A DNA stretch of 43,769 bases from Acidobacteriota bacterium (GTDB taxonomy: Bacteria > Acidobacteriota > UBA890 > WLXD01). A program made the translations under genes and the position numbers. The notes beneath the pieces are model-generated. The model did not search any database, was not told the origin of the DNA, and saw nothing but the letters and a program-made list of their open reading frames with translations. The stretch is from assembly GCA_029263335.1 (NCBI GenBank), contig JAJCXS010000072.1, forward strand, positions 1 to 43,769, written 5' to 3'. Shown in pieces: positions 20,828-27,649 of the stretch (position 1 is its first letter; every line of letters begins with the position of its first letter).

Positions 20828-21778
20828 ATGAAGGTCGCGCTTGCCATCCACGGCGGTGCCTGGAACGTTCCGGACGACGAGCTCCAGGACCACCAAGCCG
20901 GCATCGCACGCGTCCTGCAGCACGGATGGCAGCTGCTGGCGGAGAAGGCGTCGGCACTCGACGCCGTAACCGCCGTCGTTCGCATGCTCGAAGATGACCC
21001 CCTGTTCAACGCGGGCACGGGGTCACATCTGAATCGTCTTGGCAAGGTCGAACTCGACGCTTCGATCATGGAAGGCGACGACCTGCAGGCAGGTGCCGTC
21101 GCTGCGGTCGAACGCATTCGCAACCCCGTGCAGCTGGCCCGGGCCGTGCTCGAACGTTCCGATCATGTGCTGCTCGTCGGTAAGGGGGCACGGCGGTTCG
21201 CCCGCGAGCATGGGTTGCCCGAATGCCGCGCTCGCGACCTTCTGGTGGGCCGCGCTCGCGAGACCTACATGCGCATTCGCGCCGGCGAGACCGACCTGAT
21301 CGCCACCGAGTTCGCCCCCAGCAACGACGATCCGGCGGCGGCAGGACCGGAACACATGGGCACCGTCGGTGCCGTGGCTCGCGACGCCAGCGGTTGCATC
21401 GTTGCGGCCACCTCGACCGGAGGAACTCTCGACAAGTACCCGGGGAGGGTGGGGGATTCGCCCCTGATCGGTTCTGGGACGTACGCCGACAGCCAACTTG
21501 GCGGTGCCTCGTGCACGGGCTGGGGCGAGGGCATTATCCGAGTCGTCATGGCCAAGTCCACCATCGATCGGATCGCCGCGGGGGCGGGGCTGGACGCTGC
21601 GGCAAACGCCGCCTTACAGGACCTCAGTCGCGTTGGCGGGCGCGGGGGCATGATCCTGATCGACCACCGGGGACAACCGGCAGCGGCATTCAACACTCCG
21701 CGAATGGCCCGCGGCCTCGCCTGCCTAGAAGAGGGGATGCGCGTAGGGGTCGACAGCTCGATGGAGACCATCTCGTAG
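20828..21778 (+). CDS. iaaA: Isoaspartyl peptidase/L-asparaginase (Ntn hydrolase)
   Basis: 316 residues. The opening MKVALAIHGGAWN, the NAGTGSHLNRLGKVELDASIM block and the autocleavage site HMGTVGAVA with nucleophile Thr179 identify a plant-type (class 2) asparaginase that cleaves isoaspartyl dipeptides and asparagine after self-processing into two subunits. ATSTGG and GSGTYAD, also conserved, complete the active site. Thr179 has the same number as in E. coli IaaA. It clears damaged peptides and fits the peptide-degrading flavour of this region. There is no signal peptide. The gene stands alone: its neighbour at 20714 is divergent, and the next gene is 235 bp downstream behind its own promoter. 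Confidence 0.95.
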   Translation: MKVALAIHGGAWNVPDDELQDHQAGIARVLQHGWQLLAEKASALDAVTAVVRMLEDDPLFNAGTGSHLNRLGKVELDASIMEGDDLQAGAVAAVERIRNPVQLARAVLERSDHVLLVGKGARRFAREHGLPECRARDLLVGRARETYMRIRAGETDLIATEFAPSNDDPAAAGPEHMGTVGAVARDASGCIVAATSTGGTLDKYPGRVGDSPLIGSGTYADSQLGGASCTGWGEGIIRVVMAKSTIDRIAAGAGLDAAANAALQDLSRVGGRGGMILIDHRGQPAAAFNTPRMARGLACLEEGMRVGVDSSMETIS

Positions 21779-21902
21779 CGGGGCGGCGAGCGGATATCCG
21801 ACCCTTGGGTGTGCGTTGCGGAACGAACTGTCCCAATATCGAACACCTTGGCGCCCACACTTGCCGGGACGACCTGCAACGGCAGCCCCTATAAGCTCCC
21901 AA

Positions 21903-21919
21903 ACTGGCACGTAGCTTGC
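21903..21919 (+). promoter_or_regulatory. Sigma-54 (RpoN) promoter match upstream of the TolC-like gene
   Basis: CTGGCACG-TAGC-TTGCT matches the sigma-54 consensus YTGGCACG-N4-TTGCW at every defined position, with correct GG/GC spacing. Transcription would begin near 21930, giving an 84-nt leader before the ATG at 22014. Upstream space (21779-21902) is available for an enhancer-binding protein, but I see no clear activator site. Confidence 0.75.
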
Positions 21920-21927
21920 TCTACTGA

Positions 21928-21948
21928 ACCGGGGGCGTTGTAGCCCCG
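21928..21948 (+). repeat. Hairpin in the TolC-like gene leader
   Basis: CCGGGG (21928-21933) pairs with CCCCGG (21943-21948) around nine bases, at the predicted 5' end of the sigma-54 transcript. It is not followed by a T-run, so it is not a terminator; it could stabilise the mRNA 5' end. Confidence 0.4.
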
Positions 21949-22013
21949 GCCGCCTGTCTTGGCGTCCGGCTCCAATACTCTCCCTAGCGACGCCCTGAAC
22001 GTTGGAGAACGAG

Positions 22014-23717
22014 ATGTTGAACACCTTTTCCGGTCGCCGAAGCGGGCTGCTCCTGTCGGTATTGGCTGCGCTGGCGGCGCCGTTCGCTGCAAGCGCCCAG
22101 ACCAGCGCCACGTTCGTCGCGCATTCGACCGGCCAGGAGGCCGAGGTGGAGGTGCTCGAGCTGTCTCTGGCTCAGACCGTCGAACTCGTGTTGCGGCACA
22201 ACCTGCGGGTCCGCATCGCTGCGCTCAACCCCGATCTCTCCGAAGAACTGATTCGCGGCGCGCGGGCGCGCTTTGATCCGGTGTTCGTCTTCGATCTGCC
22301 GCAGGCGTTCAATCGTTCCACGCAGCCGACGGCATCGGCCCTCGGTGGCGCCGACGTTCTCTCGTCGGAGCAGATCAACGGTGGTTTCACGCTCAACGCC
22401 AACACCACCTGGGGGCTAGGCTGGTCGGTCGCGGGCACGGTCTCGCGCTTCGTCAACAACAACCAGTTCTCGACGTTCAATCCGCGCTGGGACACGAGCC
22501 TCAACCTGAGGCTCAACCAGCCGCTGCTGAGGAACCGTGGTGACGTGAATCGCCAGCAACTGCTGGTGGCGCGCAACAATTTCTCCGTGAGCCGTGAACA
22601 GTTTCGCTTGCAGCTGCAGAACTCGGTATTTGGCGTCATCCAGGCCTACTGGAACCTCGTATCGGCATACAGCACGTTGGCCATCGCCGAGGAGAGCCTG
22701 ACGCTCGCCGAAGAGCAGCATGACAACAACACCACTCGTGTTCGTATCGGCGCGCTGGCGGCCGTCGACGTCATCCAGACCGAACAGCAGGTGGCGAACG
22801 CGGAGCTGACACTGCTGCAGGCGCAACTGGCGGTAGAGAACCAGCAGGACCTCATGCGCTCGCTGCTGAACTTCGACGCGGTCGTCCAGGGCGGATGGGA
22901 GGTAGAAATCCTGCCGACCGACACGCCGTCGGTGGAGGCCGCGGACATCAACATCGAGGCGGCCGTCGCCGAGGCGCTCGAGAAAAGCCCCACCATCCGC
23001 CAGAATCGCATCAATCTAGCGAGCCGCAAGATCGATTTGCGAGCCAGCCACAACCAGCTGCTGCCGCAGCTGGATTTCATCGGCAGCGCCACGCTCACGG
23101 GCCTCGGCGGTGATCGCATCTTCCGTTCCGGAGACATCTTCGGGAACGCGACGGTCTCGGAAGTGCAGACCGGCGGACTCGACGACTCCCTCCAACAGTT
23201 GTTCTCCGGCGACTTTCGTACCTGGTCCGTCGGACTCCAGCTGTCCTTTGCGGTGCGCAACGACCAGGCCCAGGCGCAGTATGCGCAGGCGACGATTCGC
23301 GAGCGACAGGCTACAACCCAGGTCCGGGACGACGAGGTCCAGATTCGGCTCGGCGTCCGCAACGCCGCGCGCAACGTAACCGTTGGTGTGCAGCAGGTGT
23401 CGGCGGCGGCCAACGCGGTGTCGCTGGCCGAAAGGCAGTATGCCGCCGAGCTTCGTCGTTTCGAGAATGGCACCAGCAACACCTTCACCGTGCTGAACCT
23501 CCAGCGCCAGCTCACCGCTGCACGTCAGCGCGAGCTGCTCTCGACCATCACCCTCAACGTGGCGATGGCCAACTTCGACCTCAACAAGGGCACCCTCTTG
23601 GAGCGCTTCAACGTAGAGGTCGAGGATGCTGGCACCGGTGGCCCGCCGCTCCGCGCCCGTGGGGCAGCGCGCGCGCAGGTTCCGGCAGCAGCCGCGGCAC
23701 CGCCCGGCGCACGGTAG
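22014..23717 (+). CDS. TolC-family outer membrane efflux protein
   Basis: 567 residues from the ATG at 22014, preceded by GGAG at 6 nt; an in-frame TTG at 22002 is less likely. The signal peptide ends at AAPFAASAQ. The body shows the duplicated TolC layout: SLAQTVELVLRHN near the start of the first helical half, NRQQLLVARNN and SVFGVIQAYWNL, then a second half from INIEAAVAEALEKSPTIRQ with LLPQLDFIGSATLTG and a final coiled-coil run. Such trimers form the exit duct for RND, ABC or type I export systems. No inner-membrane pump or adaptor gene is adjacent, so its partner is unknown. A Gly/Ala/Pro-rich tail ends the protein. A sigma-54 promoter match lies upstream. Confidence 0.9.
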   Translation: MLNTFSGRRSGLLLSVLAALAAPFAASAQTSATFVAHSTGQEAEVEVLELSLAQTVELVLRHNLRVRIAALNPDLSEELIRGARARFDPVFVFDLPQAFNRSTQPTASALGGADVLSSEQINGGFTLNANTTWGLGWSVAGTVSRFVNNNQFSTFNPRWDTSLNLRLNQPLLRNRGDVNRQQLLVARNNFSVSREQFRLQLQNSVFGVIQAYWNLVSAYSTLAIAEESLTLAEEQHDNNTTRVRIGALAAVDVIQTEQQVANAELTLLQAQLAVENQQDLMRSLLNFDAVVQGGWEVEILPTDTPSVEAADINIEAAVAEALEKSPTIRQNRINLASRKIDLRASHNQLLPQLDFIGSATLTGLGGDRIFRSGDIFGNATVSEVQTGGLDDSLQQLFSGDFRTWSVGLQLSFAVRNDQAQAQYAQATIRERQATTQVRDDEVQIRLGVRNAARNVTVGVQQVSAAANAVSLAERQYAAELRRFENGTSNTFTVLNLQRQLTAARQRELLSTITLNVAMANFDLNKGTLLERFNVEVEDAGTGGPPLRARGAARAQVPAAAAAPPGAR

Positions 23718-23763
23718 TCCGCACAGCAGATCCGAGACGGCCAAACCCCACCGTTCCAGTCCG

Positions 23764-23769
23764 TATAAT
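23764..23769 (+). promoter_or_regulatory. Perfect -10 box (TATAAT) just before the permease start
   Basis: TATAAT is unusual in such GC-rich DNA and ends 6 bp before the proposed GTG start at 23776, so transcription would begin at or next to the start codon (leaderless mRNA). No good -35 is seen 17 bp upstream. Confidence 0.45.
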
Positions 23770-23775
23770 GGCGCG

Positions 23776-25101
23776 GTGCCTGATCCCGCTGTCCGTCAGA
23801 CAACATACGCGCGTCGCCTCGGCCTGTTCGACGTCACCATGATCACTGTCGGTGCCATCATTGGCGCCGGCATTTTCCTCAATCCCGCCATCGTCGCCAC
23901 GCGCGTGCACAGCGCGCAGCTGACGCTTGCCGCCTGGATCGTCGGCGGGATGATCGCCGTGGCGGGCGGATTCTGTTTCGCCGAGCTTGGCGCCCGCGCA
24001 CCACACGGCGGGGGCGGCTACGTCTACCTCCGCGACGCCTTCGGCCGCCTCCCCGCGTTTCTCTATGGCTGGACGCTGCTTCTGGTAATCAACAGCGGTG
24101 CTGTGGCTGCTGTGTCAGAGATCGCGGCACGCTATACCACCGATCTGCTGGGCGCCGACCCCGCGCTCGGCGCCCCCCTCGCGATCACCTTCATCCTGGT
24201 GTTCACGGCCGTCAATTATTTCGGTATTCGGCCCGGGGCCATCGCCCAGAACGTCTTCACCATGGCGAAGCTCGCGGCGTTGGGCATGGTGGTGGTCGCG
24301 GGCATGCTGGCCACGCCAGCTCCAACCCCTCCGGTCGCAGCTTCGGCACCCGGCCTCCTCGAGTCCATCCGCCTGGTCGGCCTGGCGCTAATCCCCGTCA
24401 TGTTCGCCACGGGAGGCTGGCAGAACGCAAACTTCGTGGGCGGTGAAATTCGGAACGCTCGGCAGACGCTGCCGCGTGCCATCTTGCTGGGTGTCGCCAT
24501 TGTGGTGGTCGTCTACGTTGCCGTGAACGCGGCCTACCTGCGCGCCCTCGGCGTAGCCGGACTAGCCGCCAGCGCCGCCCCGGCAGCCGACACGATGCGC
24601 GTGGCGGCGGGTGAGACGGGGGCTCGGCTAATCAGCCTGGGCATCGTCGCGTCAACGCTCGGAATCCTGAACCTGTTCATTCTGGCCGCGCCGCGCGTGT
24701 ACCAGGCGATGGCTGACGATGGTCTCTTCTTTGCCTCGGCGTCACGGCTCCATCCTCGCTACCGGACGCCGAGCGGAGCACTGTTCTTTCAGGCGGGCTG
24801 GGCCATCGTGCTGTCGCTGTCGGGGACCTACGGCGACCTGCTCGACTACGTGGTCTTTGGTGATTGGATCTTCTTCGGGTTGGTTGCCGTGACGCTGTTC
24901 GTCTATCGAAGTCGCGACCCCGTTCAGACGACGCCGGACGGCTTTCGCATGCCGGCGTTTCCTCTGATCACCGGTGTCTTTGTGCTCGCTGCGGCGACGA
25001 TCGTGATCAGTTCCGTGCTCTCCAATCCAACCAACGCCGCCATCGGGGCCACCCTGATTCTGGCTGGAATCCCCGTGTTCTGGTGGTGGCAGCGCCGATG
25101 A
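23776..25101 (+). CDS. Amino acid permease (APC superfamily)
   Basis: 441 residues from the GTG at 23776. The frame is open further upstream into the TolC gene, but the family starts here: RRLGLFDVTMITVGAIIGAGIF is the APC signature at helix 1 (GAIIGAGIF binds the substrate backbone). About 12 membrane helices follow; GGYVYLRDAFG, the helix-6 region VMFATGGWQNANFVGGEIRN and TLGILNLFILAAPRVYQAMADDG are typical. It imports amino acids with protons or by exchange; substrate cannot be read. The stop overlaps the next ATG (ATGA at 25098-25101), coupling it to an aminotransferase, which suggests that the imported amino acid is transaminated. Confidence 0.92.
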   Translation: MPDPAVRQTTYARRLGLFDVTMITVGAIIGAGIFLNPAIVATRVHSAQLTLAAWIVGGMIAVAGGFCFAELGARAPHGGGGYVYLRDAFGRLPAFLYGWTLLLVINSGAVAAVSEIAARYTTDLLGADPALGAPLAITFILVFTAVNYFGIRPGAIAQNVFTMAKLAALGMVVVAGMLATPAPTPPVAASAPGLLESIRLVGLALIPVMFATGGWQNANFVGGEIRNARQTLPRAILLGVAIVVVVYVAVNAAYLRALGVAGLAASAAPAADTMRVAAGETGARLISLGIVASTLGILNLFILAAPRVYQAMADDGLFFASASRLHPRYRTPSGALFFQAGWAIVLSLSGTYGDLLDYVVFGDWIFFGLVAVTLFVYRSRDPVQTTPDGFRMPAFPLITGVFVLAAATIVISSVLSNPTNAAIGATLILAGIPVFWWWQRR

Positions 25102-26162
25102 GAGAGTCGCAGTACATCGCCTGGGCGAAGAGCCGCGAACGGTTTCGCTACAACCTCGGGCGCAGCAGCATCAGGCCCTGTCCGCTGGACGATCTGGCCA
25201 TGCGCTCCGAGGATGTGGCCATCTGCGGCGACAATGCACACGGATGGGAACCGCTGCGCGAGATCATCGGCGCCCGGTACGAGGTCAGTGCCGATCGAGT
25301 AGTCCTCGCGATCGGCACTTCAATGGCGAACCACCTCGCGTGCGCGACGGTTCTCGACCCGCCGGGGCATGTTCTGGTCGAGACCCCGGGCTATGAACCC
25401 CTCGCAGCCCTGCCGGCGTACTTCGGCTCCGACGTGGAGACTTTCCCGCGCCACCGCGAGGCCGACTGGGCCCTCGATGTCGATGAGATCCAGGCGCGCC
25501 TACGGCCCGGTCTCACCCGGCTGGTCATCCTTAGCGATCTGCACAATCCAACCGGTCAGCGCGCCTCTGCGGAGGCACTGGAGGCGCTCGCCAGTCTGGC
25601 CGAAGATCGTGACTTTCACGTACTGGTCGACGAGGTCTACCTGGAGTTCGCCAGTGATCGCCGAATCGCCGCCTCTCGATCGCCACGGTTCATTTCCACC
25701 TGCAGCCTAACCAAGGCCTACGGCCTCGACGGGCTGCGTGCCGGGTGGATCGTTGCGTCGTCCAGCATCGCCGAGCAATTACGCGCCCTCAACGATCTTT
25801 TCGGCATCATCATGCCGCACCCGAGCGAGCGCCTGGCCGCGCGGGCCTTCGAGCGCCTGGACGTCATCACCGATGGCGTCCAGGGTCTGCTCGCGCCCAA
25901 CAGGGTGATCGCCAATGACTTTGTCGAGCGCCGCACGGAGCTGGACTGGGTCGCCCCGGCCTGGGGGCCCGTCGGATTCGTCAAGGTCGCTGGCGGCCGG
26001 GTAGGGGAACTCATCGATCTACTCGAACGGGAGTACGACACCACGGCTCCGCCGGGTTCTTTTTTTGGGGCGGACGGGTATTTTCGTCTGGCGTTCGGCA
26101 TGACCCACGACGACCTGGTGGCAGGTTTGGACCGCCTCGAGGCGGCACTCGACCGGATGTAG
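25098..26162 (+). CDS. PLP-dependent aminotransferase, class I/II
   Basis: 354 residues from the ATG overlapping the permease stop; the frame continues upstream only as a shadow of the permease gene. Fold-type I features: AIGTSMANHLA for phosphate binding, LSDLHNPTGQ, VDEVYLEF with the PLP-contacting Asp, and SLTKAYGLDGLRAGW with the Schiff-base Lys206. It is shorter than standard family members and lacks part of the N-terminal arm. Substrate is unknown; coupling to an amino acid permease suggests catabolism of an imported amino acid or conversion to a keto acid. It is a distant cousin of the second aminotransferase at 31745-32887. Confidence 0.88.
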   Translation: MRESQYIAWAKSRERFRYNLGRSSIRPCPLDDLAMRSEDVAICGDNAHGWEPLREIIGARYEVSADRVVLAIGTSMANHLACATVLDPPGHVLVETPGYEPLAALPAYFGSDVETFPRHREADWALDVDEIQARLRPGLTRLVILSDLHNPTGQRASAEALEALASLAEDRDFHVLVDEVYLEFASDRRIAASRSPRFISTCSLTKAYGLDGLRAGWIVASSSIAEQLRALNDLFGIIMPHPSERLAARAFERLDVITDGVQGLLAPNRVIANDFVERRTELDWVAPAWGPVGFVKVAGGRVGELIDLLEREYDTTAPPGSFFGADGYFRLAFGMTHDDLVAGLDRLEAALDRM

Positions 26163-26184
26163 CGGTCAATATCAGGAGGCAGGA

Positions 26185-27603
26185 ATGCGTATCGGTAGGA
26201 ACACACTCGGCGTCGTTGGACTCGCGTTCACCCTCACTTCCTGCGCACTGCCCACCAGTTCATCGACCGGCGGGGAGGCTGCTGTCGATGAATCGTCCGT
26301 AGTCGCCCCCGCGCCGGAGCCCACGGACACCGGAGAGGGCAGCGACATCACGGCTCTCGTAGGTGGGCGCATACTCGACGGCTTCGGCGGACCGCCCTTG
26401 GAGCAGGGTGTCCTCATCATCGAAGGCGGCCGCATCACCGCCGTCGGGCCCGCCGCCGAGACAGACATTCCCCCCGACGCGGCCCGCATCAGCACCGAGG
26501 GCATGACGGTGATGCCCGGGTTGATCGACATGCACGTTCATATGATGCTGCTGGGCCATGGCGACTACCGTCGCTGGGACGAGTTGTATGGCGACCGCAT
26601 GAACGACGTCGTCATGCCGATCGCCGCCGGCCAGTTGTTGTCGAGTGGTGTTACGTCGGCACGCGACCTCGGCGCCAACCCCGACGAGATCCTCGAGCTC
26701 CGGCGCCAGATCGACGCGGGAGAGATTCCTGGGCCGCGGCTGTTCGTCTCGGGCCCGTTTCTCCAGGTGGCACCGTATGAGGAGTACGAGGCACCGTTCC
26801 GATGGGGCATTGGCAGCGAGCTACAGGCAAGACAGACCGTGCAAGATCTCGCGCGCCGCGGCATCGACACGATCAAACTCATCGATCAGGATCAGATGGA
26901 TGAGGGAGTGGTCGCCGCCATCGTGGAAACGGCCCACGCAGCAGGCCTTCCGGTGGTCGCGCACGGACATCGTATGGAGGAAATCCGCGTCGGGCTGCGT
27001 CATGGCGTCGACAACTTTGAGCACACCGGTCTCGGCACCGCCCCCGGCTACCCCGAGGATGTGCTGGAGCAGCTGCGCGAACGCAACTCCTCCCTCTATT
27101 GGACCCCCACAGTGTCGCCCTTGCTCACCATGCAGTACACGGGCGAGATCTTTCCGGAACGCCTCGATGATCCGCGCTGGAGGCAGGGCATGCCGGAGGC
27201 CCTTGCCGACGAGATTCGTGGCTCACTGAGCCAGATCACGCACCTGCCCTACTACGCCCTGTTCCCGTCACGCATACCAAAGCTGGCCACCAAGTTCGCC
27301 CAACTACGCGAGACCGGGGTAACCATGATGATCGGCACGGACTCCGGCATCCCCACCATGTTCCACAATGACTCCACCTGGAGAGAGATGGCCCTGTGGG
27401 TACAGCTGGGCGTACCTCCGATGCAGGTGCTGCAGGCAGCAACGCTGTGGCCGGCACGATTCCTGCGTGCCGATGCAGACATTGGTGTCCTGGCAGCCGG
27501 AAGGTACGCGGACGTCATCGCGGTCCGCGGTGACCCGCTCAGCGATATGCGCGTGCTCGAAAGCGTCGACATGATCTTCAAAGGCGGGGAGCGAATTCGC
27601 TGA
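26185..27603 (+). CDS. Amidohydrolase-superfamily lipoprotein (imidazolonepropionase-like)
   Basis: 472 residues. The N-terminus ends in the lipobox LTSC with Cys20 as lipidation site, followed by a Ser/Thr/Glu-rich linker, so it is membrane anchored outside the cytosol. Metal ligands are all visible: HxH in DMHVHMM, the carbamylated-Lys candidate in IDTIKLIDQ, His in VVAHGHRME, His in GVDNFEHTG and Asp in MIGTDSGIP. The ending ADVIAVRGDPLSDMRVL is typical of secreted dipeptidase/amidohydrolase relatives. It may hydrolyse a peptide, an aryl amide or a lactone. AGGAGG lies 5 nt before the ATG, and only 22 bp separate it from the aminotransferase, so it is likely the third gene of that operon. 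Confidence 0.92.
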   Translation: MRIGRNTLGVVGLAFTLTSCALPTSSSTGGEAAVDESSVVAPAPEPTDTGEGSDITALVGGRILDGFGGPPLEQGVLIIEGGRITAVGPAAETDIPPDAARISTEGMTVMPGLIDMHVHMMLLGHGDYRRWDELYGDRMNDVVMPIAAGQLLSSGVTSARDLGANPDEILELRRQIDAGEIPGPRLFVSGPFLQVAPYEEYEAPFRWGIGSELQARQTVQDLARRGIDTIKLIDQDQMDEGVVAAIVETAHAAGLPVVAHGHRMEEIRVGLRHGVDNFEHTGLGTAPGYPEDVLEQLRERNSSLYWTPTVSPLLTMQYTGEIFPERLDDPRWRQGMPEALADEIRGSLSQITHLPYYALFPSRIPKLATKFAQLRETGVTMMIGTDSGIPTMFHNDSTWREMALWVQLGVPPMQVLQAATLWPARFLRADADIGVLAAGRYADVIAVRGDPLSDMRVLESVDMIFKGGERIR

Positions 27604-27613
27604 TGCCCAAACG

Positions 27614-27641
27614 TTTCACTCTTCGAATCAGCCGCTATACT
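27614..27641 (+). promoter_or_regulatory. Probable promoter of the acyl-ACP synthetase fusion gene
   Basis: TATACT (27636-27641, 5/6 to the -10 consensus) is preceded at 16 bp by TTTCAC (27614-27619), a weak -35. Transcription would begin about 27648, within two bases of the ATG at 27650, so the message may be leaderless. No Shine-Dalgarno is present in the 47-bp gap. Confidence 0.45.
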
Positions 27642-27649
27642 GCGCCCCA

